Source of the DNA: an uncultured Clostridia bacterium
Lineage (GTDB): Bacteria > Bacillota > Clostridia > Christensenellales > Aristaeellaceae
Direction of reading: 5' to 3'
NCBI GenBank assembly: GCA_904420265.1
Contig: CAJFUU010000020.1
Span: forward strand, 1 to 16,866
DNA length: 16,866 nt
Positions 14,062 through 16,866 of the stretch are shown one piece after another. The notes below the pieces were generated by a model that was given only the letters and a program-made list of their open reading frames with translations, was not told the DNA's origin and did no database searches. The first letter of the stretch is position 1, and each line of letters starts with the position of its first letter. The position numbers and the translations under genes were made by a program.

Positions 14062-14250
14062 ACCGCCGCAGCGTTGCAAACCGGCGGCCTGATTTGCGCG
14101 AAAACACGGGCGAAAACGGATGCGCCTGGCGGCCGTATTCCGGCGGGCCAAACGAAAAGAGACAACGGGTTTTCCCGGCGCAAAGTGAACAAAGCCAGGC
14201 AACCGGTCCGTCCCTCGGCGCGCGTTTATAAAGCCGGCGCCGGATAAAGA

Positions 14251-14275
14251 CGCATTGCCGCATATGCGCAATGCG
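14251..14275. promoter_or_regulatory. Near-perfect 25-bp palindrome
   Basis: CGCATTG (14251-14257), one extra C, the perfect palindrome CGCATATGCG (14259-14268), then CAATGCG (14269-14275). Apart from the one inserted base the whole element is symmetrical. It resembles a dimeric repressor operator about 260 bp upstream of the Gfo/Idh gene. Confidence 0.5.
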
Positions 14276-14286
14276 CGCCCGGCAAG

Positions 14287-14311
14287 GCGGGCGGGCCGCT
14301 TCGCCGCCCGC
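14287..14311. other. GC-rich hairpin
   Basis: GCGGGCGG (14287-14294) and CCGCCCGC (14304-14311) form a perfect 8-bp stem with a 9-nt loop, 11 bp after the palindrome. No T-tract follows on either strand, so it is not a standard terminator. Confidence 0.4.
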
Positions 14312-14532
14312 ACGTGGCCGCCGTCAAACGAGAGGCTGCCTGGGCGGAAAAGCTGTTTTACAATCGAGGACGTTTGTCCGGGGCAGAAAAGTGAAGGGCA
14401 GTGCGGTTGCGCCGCACAGGCAAACGGCGTCTTTGGCGGCAAGCGGCGCGTGTTCTCGCGGCTATCTGCGCCGCCGCGCATCCAGAAAGATCGGCGCATG
14501 CCGATACGCATAAGATCAAGGAGGGCTAGCAA

Positions 14533-15579
14533 ATGAAAAAAATCCGTTTTGGCGTCATTGGCGCGGGAGGCATCGCCGACCGGCGCACTATTCCCGGCAT
14601 GCTCAAATGCGACGCGGCAGAATTGGTTTCCGTCATGGAAATTGACGCCGCGCGCGCGGAAGAACTGCGCGTCAAATACGGCGCAAAGCGCGCTTATACC
14701 GACGAAGCGGCTCTGCTGGCCGACCCGGAGATTGACGCGGTTTACATCGCTTCGCCGGTCAAGCTGCACGGCCGCCAGGCCATGATGGCGGCGGATCAGC
14801 ACAAACATATCCTTCTGGAAAAGCCCATCGCGCTCACCTGCGCGGAGGCCAAACAGGTGCTGGACTATTGCGATGCGCGCGGCGTGCGCGTGGCGGCGGG
14901 CTTTATGATGCGCTTCGGAGCCTGTATCAACGAAATGAAGCGCGCCTATGAAGCCGGCAAAATTGGCCAACTTGTGTCGGTTTATGCCCAGTTTACCTGC
15001 TGGTATCCCGACATGCCGGGCAATTGGCGGCAGAGCAAGGCTTCCGGCGGCGGCGGTGCGCTTACGGATATGGGCGTGCATATGATCGACCTGATTCACT
15101 ACGTTTCCGGTTCCAAAACCCGCCAGGTGGCCGCTTTCCACGATACGTTGACGTTCAAATACGAGGTGGAGGATTCTTCCGACCTGCTTTTGCGGCTGGA
15201 AAACGGCGCTCTTTGCACCGTGCAGACCAATTTCAACATTCCCGATCCCGTGGCCAAGTGGCGCTTTGAAATGTTTGGCACCCGTGGCCGTCTCGTGGGC
15301 AGCGACGTGGTCGGCCAGGTGGACGCGGGCGAGGTCGAACTTCTGCGTGTGGACAGCGTCGGCGGCTACGATGCCCAGCAGGATGCCAGCGGCACCGCCG
15401 CGCGCGAGGTTATCACCGGCGAATATGGCGATTTGTACGCGCGCGAAATCGCGTCTTTCTGCAATTCGCTGCTGGAAAACAAGCCCTTTGTCGCCGATGC
15501 GCGCAACGCGCTGCTTGCCCAGCAGGTCATCGAGGCCGCCTATCGCTCCAACGACGAAGGTATTATTGTTACGATGTAA
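14533..15579 (+). CDS. Gfo/Idh/MocA-family NAD(P)-dependent oxidoreductase
   Basis: Cytoplasmic dehydrogenase (348 aa) of the glucose-fructose oxidoreductase / inositol dehydrogenase family, which oxidises or epimerises hydroxyls of sugars and cyclitols. N-terminal Rossmann fold with GVIGAGGIADRRTIPGM (7-23). Catalytic Lys in EKP (96-98). C-terminal domain GGGGALTDMGVHMIDL (172-187) carries the family D179 and H183. AAGGAGGG lies 7 nt before ATG. It is separated from the catabolic operon by 471 bp and ends in its own terminator, so it is probably a separate unit, though same-strand position and function suggest it could process a sugar or cyclitol product of the same pathway. The substrate is not assignable. 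Confidence 0.93.
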   Translation: MKKIRFGVIGAGGIADRRTIPGMLKCDAAELVSVMEIDAARAEELRVKYGAKRAYTDEAALLADPEIDAVYIASPVKLHGRQAMMAADQHKHILLEKPIALTCAEAKQVLDYCDARGVRVAAGFMMRFGACINEMKRAYEAGKIGQLVSVYAQFTCWYPDMPGNWRQSKASGGGGALTDMGVHMIDLIHYVSGSKTRQVAAFHDTLTFKYEVEDSSDLLLRLENGALCTVQTNFNIPDPVAKWRFEMFGTRGRLVGSDVVGQVDAGEVELLRVDSVGGYDAQQDASGTAAREVITGEYGDLYAREIASFCNSLLENKPFVADARNALLAQQVIEAAYRSNDEGIIVTM

Positions 15580-15602
15580 CCAATGTTTTCGCAACACCCA
15601 AG

Positions 15603-15632
15603 TCGCCCGAAAACCATTTTCGGGCGATTTTT
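15603..15632 (+). terminator. Intrinsic terminator of the Gfo/Idh gene
   Basis: TCGCCCGAAAA (15603-15613) pairs perfectly with TTTTCGGGCGA (15617-15627) around a 3-nt loop, followed by T15628-T15632. It lies 23 bp after the stop. The A-tract within the stem gives it possible activity on the other strand as well. Confidence 0.92.
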
Positions 15633-16083
15633 CTGTGTCAAACGCACCTGAATTCGGCCTTTTATATTGTGCAAACGTCCCTGTTTGCGGGCGTTGAAAA
15701 GGCAGCAAGCGCGAAATTTGCTTTGATACGGCAGCGATAGAGGCAAGTTGCGCGGCTCCGACGAATCTGCCAGACCTTGCGGAAGCGCCAAATTCAGATG
15801 CGCGGAGATAAACCGCGACAGGCAGCGGGAAGTTTCCTTCTCAGACGCGCCTGCGGCTTATTGTCGCTTTTGTCATTTATGCCCATATGGGCTGCCTTGC
15901 CTGCGAATTCATTTCCTGTAGACTCCTTTGCGGCACTGACGGTATGCCGGTATGCCGGCAAGCCGCCCCGCCCAAGGGCGTTTTGGCGCTGCGCGCGACA
16001 TTTTTTGTTTTTTTCGCCGAAAACAGCAACTTTTTGGAGGACTTGTGCGTTTATTCTGCAGAGGAGCGCGAGGAGGTGAGGGC
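15633..16083. other. 451-bp intergenic region before the sigma factor gene
   Basis: No credible protein. It holds an inverted repeat GCAAAC/GTTTGC (15671-15688), the perfect palindrome GCCCATATGGGC (15881-15892), a tandem GGTATGCC repeat (15941-15956) and T-rich tracts near 16001-16016. The open frames here are extensions of the sigma-factor frame or chance frames. Confidence 0.5.
15897..15924 (+). promoter_or_regulatory. Possible promoter upstream of the sigma factor gene
   Basis: TTGCCT (15897-15902), a 16-bp spacer, and TAGACT (15919-15924). This is a moderate match only. It would give a leader of about 150 nt before the sigma-factor ATG. The perfect palindrome GCCCATATGGGC ends 5 bp upstream of the -35, a good place for a regulator. 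Confidence 0.3.
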
Positions 16084-16623
16084 ATGGACGCGGACGCGCT
16101 GCTGCGCGAGGCCAGGAAGGGCGATCATACGGCGCTGGAACAGCTTTGCGCGCGCTGTCATCCGCGTCTGTGCCGCTACGTTTACGCGCTTACCCGGTCG
16201 CGGGAAACGGCGGAAGACGTGGCGCAGGACACGCTGCTGGCCATGCTGCGCGCCCTGCCCGATTTCCGCGGCCACAGCCTGGAAAAATTCGACGCCTGGC
16301 TGCTGCGCATCGCCCGCAATCGCGTTATCAGCGAAGCCCGCCGCCGCAAAGCCGTCCCGCTGCCCGAGGGCTTTGATCCGCCGGATCCCGCGCCGCTGCC
16401 GGGAGAATGCGTGGAGCGCGCCGAGCGCCGGGAGCGCATCTTGCGGGCCCTGGACAGCCTGGATGCGGAAATGCGGGAAATGGTGATTATGCGCTACGAA
16501 ATGGAACTTTCCTACGCACAGATTGCCGCCGCGCTGGAAATTTCCCAAACGCGGGTGAAATGGCGGCTGCGCGACGCACGGGAAAAGCTGCGCGGGATGC
16601 TGGCGGACGAGAGCGCATGGTAG
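16084..16623 (+). CDS. ECF-type RNA polymerase sigma factor
   Basis: 179-aa sigma-70 family factor with only regions 2 and 4. Region 2 covers about 14-85, with AEDVAQDTLLAMLRALPDF (43-61) as the core-binding/-10 element and WLLRIARNRVISEARRRK after it. Region 4 is about 120-171, with the -35-reading helix-turn-helix SYAQIAAALEISQTRVKWRLRDAREKLR. An acidic/proline-rich linker (PEGFDPPDPAPLPGE) joins them. ATG 16084 has AGGAGG (16071-16076) 7 nt upstream; the frame is open back to 15952 but that part is not sigma-like. No anti-sigma gene is identifiable in the remaining 243 bp, which is unusual, though it may lie beyond the edge. No link to the neighbouring catabolic genes is visible. Confidence 0.93.
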   Translation: MDADALLREARKGDHTALEQLCARCHPRLCRYVYALTRSRETAEDVAQDTLLAMLRALPDFRGHSLEKFDAWLLRIARNRVISEARRRKAVPLPEGFDPPDPAPLPGECVERAERRERILRALDSLDAEMREMVIMRYEMELSYAQIAAALEISQTRVKWRLRDAREKLRGMLADESAW

Positions 16624-16866
16624 GCCCGGCCGCTTGGCGGAGCCCTGGGCGCTGGAAAAGCGCCTTGGCGGGCTGATTGCCGGCGTTCGGCCCTGTGGGC
16701 GAGGTTTTGCACGAGAGAGGGAGAGAGGCGTTTGCGCGAAAAACCCGGCGCGTTTCCCATGCCGCAGATTGTGACGCCCGCAACCGGGGCGCCGCGGCAA
16801 GGAAGAAAATCAAATCGGCCCGGCACACCCGCAAACGCCGCGGAGGCATGCCGGATGCACGGGAAA
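16624..16866. other. No supported gene at the right edge
   Basis: After the sigma factor there is a small GGCGCT/AGCGCC hairpin near 16648-16664, followed by TTGG and not a T-tract. A 46-codon TTG-started frame (16634-16774) exists but has no ribosome site. Nothing recognisable. Confidence 0.4.

Larger units (their letters stand above)
14062..14532. other. 471-bp intergenic region with palindromes before the Gfo/Idh gene
   Basis: I found no credible protein. It contains a CCGCCG/CGGCGG inverted repeat near 14065-14089, the palindrome at 14251-14275, a hairpin at 14287-14311 and a GGAC-GTTT-GTCC repeat near 14368-14379. A possible -10, TACAAT (14359-14364), has no matching -35. It is long enough for a leader RNA, but I recognise no riboswitch family. 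Confidence 0.5.

Noticed and set aside
13570..15708. 712-codon minus-strand frame
   Set aside because: It runs antisense across the M20 gene, the intergenic gap and the Gfo/Idh gene, has no recognisable domain and has no ribosome site.
15941..15956. Tandem GGTATGCC repeat as a possible CRISPR or microsatellite
   Set aside because: Only two 8-bp copies and no spacers; too short to be a CRISPR array.
16634..16774. 46-codon TTG-started frame (LAEPWALEKRLGGLIAG...) just after the sigma factor, possibly an anti-sigma start
   Set aside because: No ribosome site, short, and it becomes Arg-rich after about 20 codons. A frameshifted anti-sigma gene is conceivable but not supported.

Overview
The window is about 60% GC with dense genes, strong AGGAGG-type ribosome binding sites, intrinsic terminators, one TTG start and secreted binding proteins. 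The families present (NMT1-like and ribose-type ABC importers, a ROK repressor, M24, M20 and PIG-L enzymes, Gfo/Idh/MocA) fit a GC-rich, probably gut-associated Clostridia-type Firmicute. That placement is inference: there is no rRNA or other marker gene here.

Layout. Positions 1-1650 hold the end of an NMT1/ThiY-like ABC import operon: a binding protein cut at the left edge and its ATPase, with the permease presumably off the left side. A TatD-family hydrolase (1806-2552) with its own terminator follows. Positions 2616-3385 have no convincing gene but are rich in signals: a long hairpin at 2889-2939, a strong minus-strand terminator at 3032-3080, and a perfect-consensus plus-strand promoter at 3119-3147 that runs straight into a terminator at 3164-3209. 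The last pair looks like a roughly 56-nt small RNA gene.

The core is a divergent regulator/operon pair. A ROK-family repressor (3386-4645, minus) faces a strong promoter at 4791-4819 that starts a run of eight plus-strand genes to 14061: zinc MDR dehydrogenase, M24-fold protein 1, PIG-L deacetylase, ribose-type ABC permease, double ATPase and binding protein, M24-fold protein 2, and M20 amidohydrolase. Most gaps are 13-80 bp, and a hairpin follows the binding-protein gene. The set reads as import plus hydrolysis plus oxidation of a polar, probably amide- or amidine-containing sugar-like or polyol-like compound. Both M24-fold proteins have lost the two Asp ligands of the dimetal site, and the first has lost nearly all of it, so neither should be called a metallo-aminopeptidase. 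Metal-free members of this fold (creatinase, ectoine hydrolase EutD/DoeA) attack non-peptide C-N bonds, and EutD works with a deacetylase. Here each M24-fold gene is followed by a deacetylase or deacylase-type gene. This is the best candidate for an undescribed pathway in the window.

A 471-bp gap with palindromes leads to a Gfo/Idh/MocA oxidoreductase (14533-15579) with a textbook terminator. A second long gap leads to an ECF-type sigma factor (16084-16623). The last 243 bp hold no gene I can support. I see no tRNA, rRNA, CRISPR array, IS element or phage gene.
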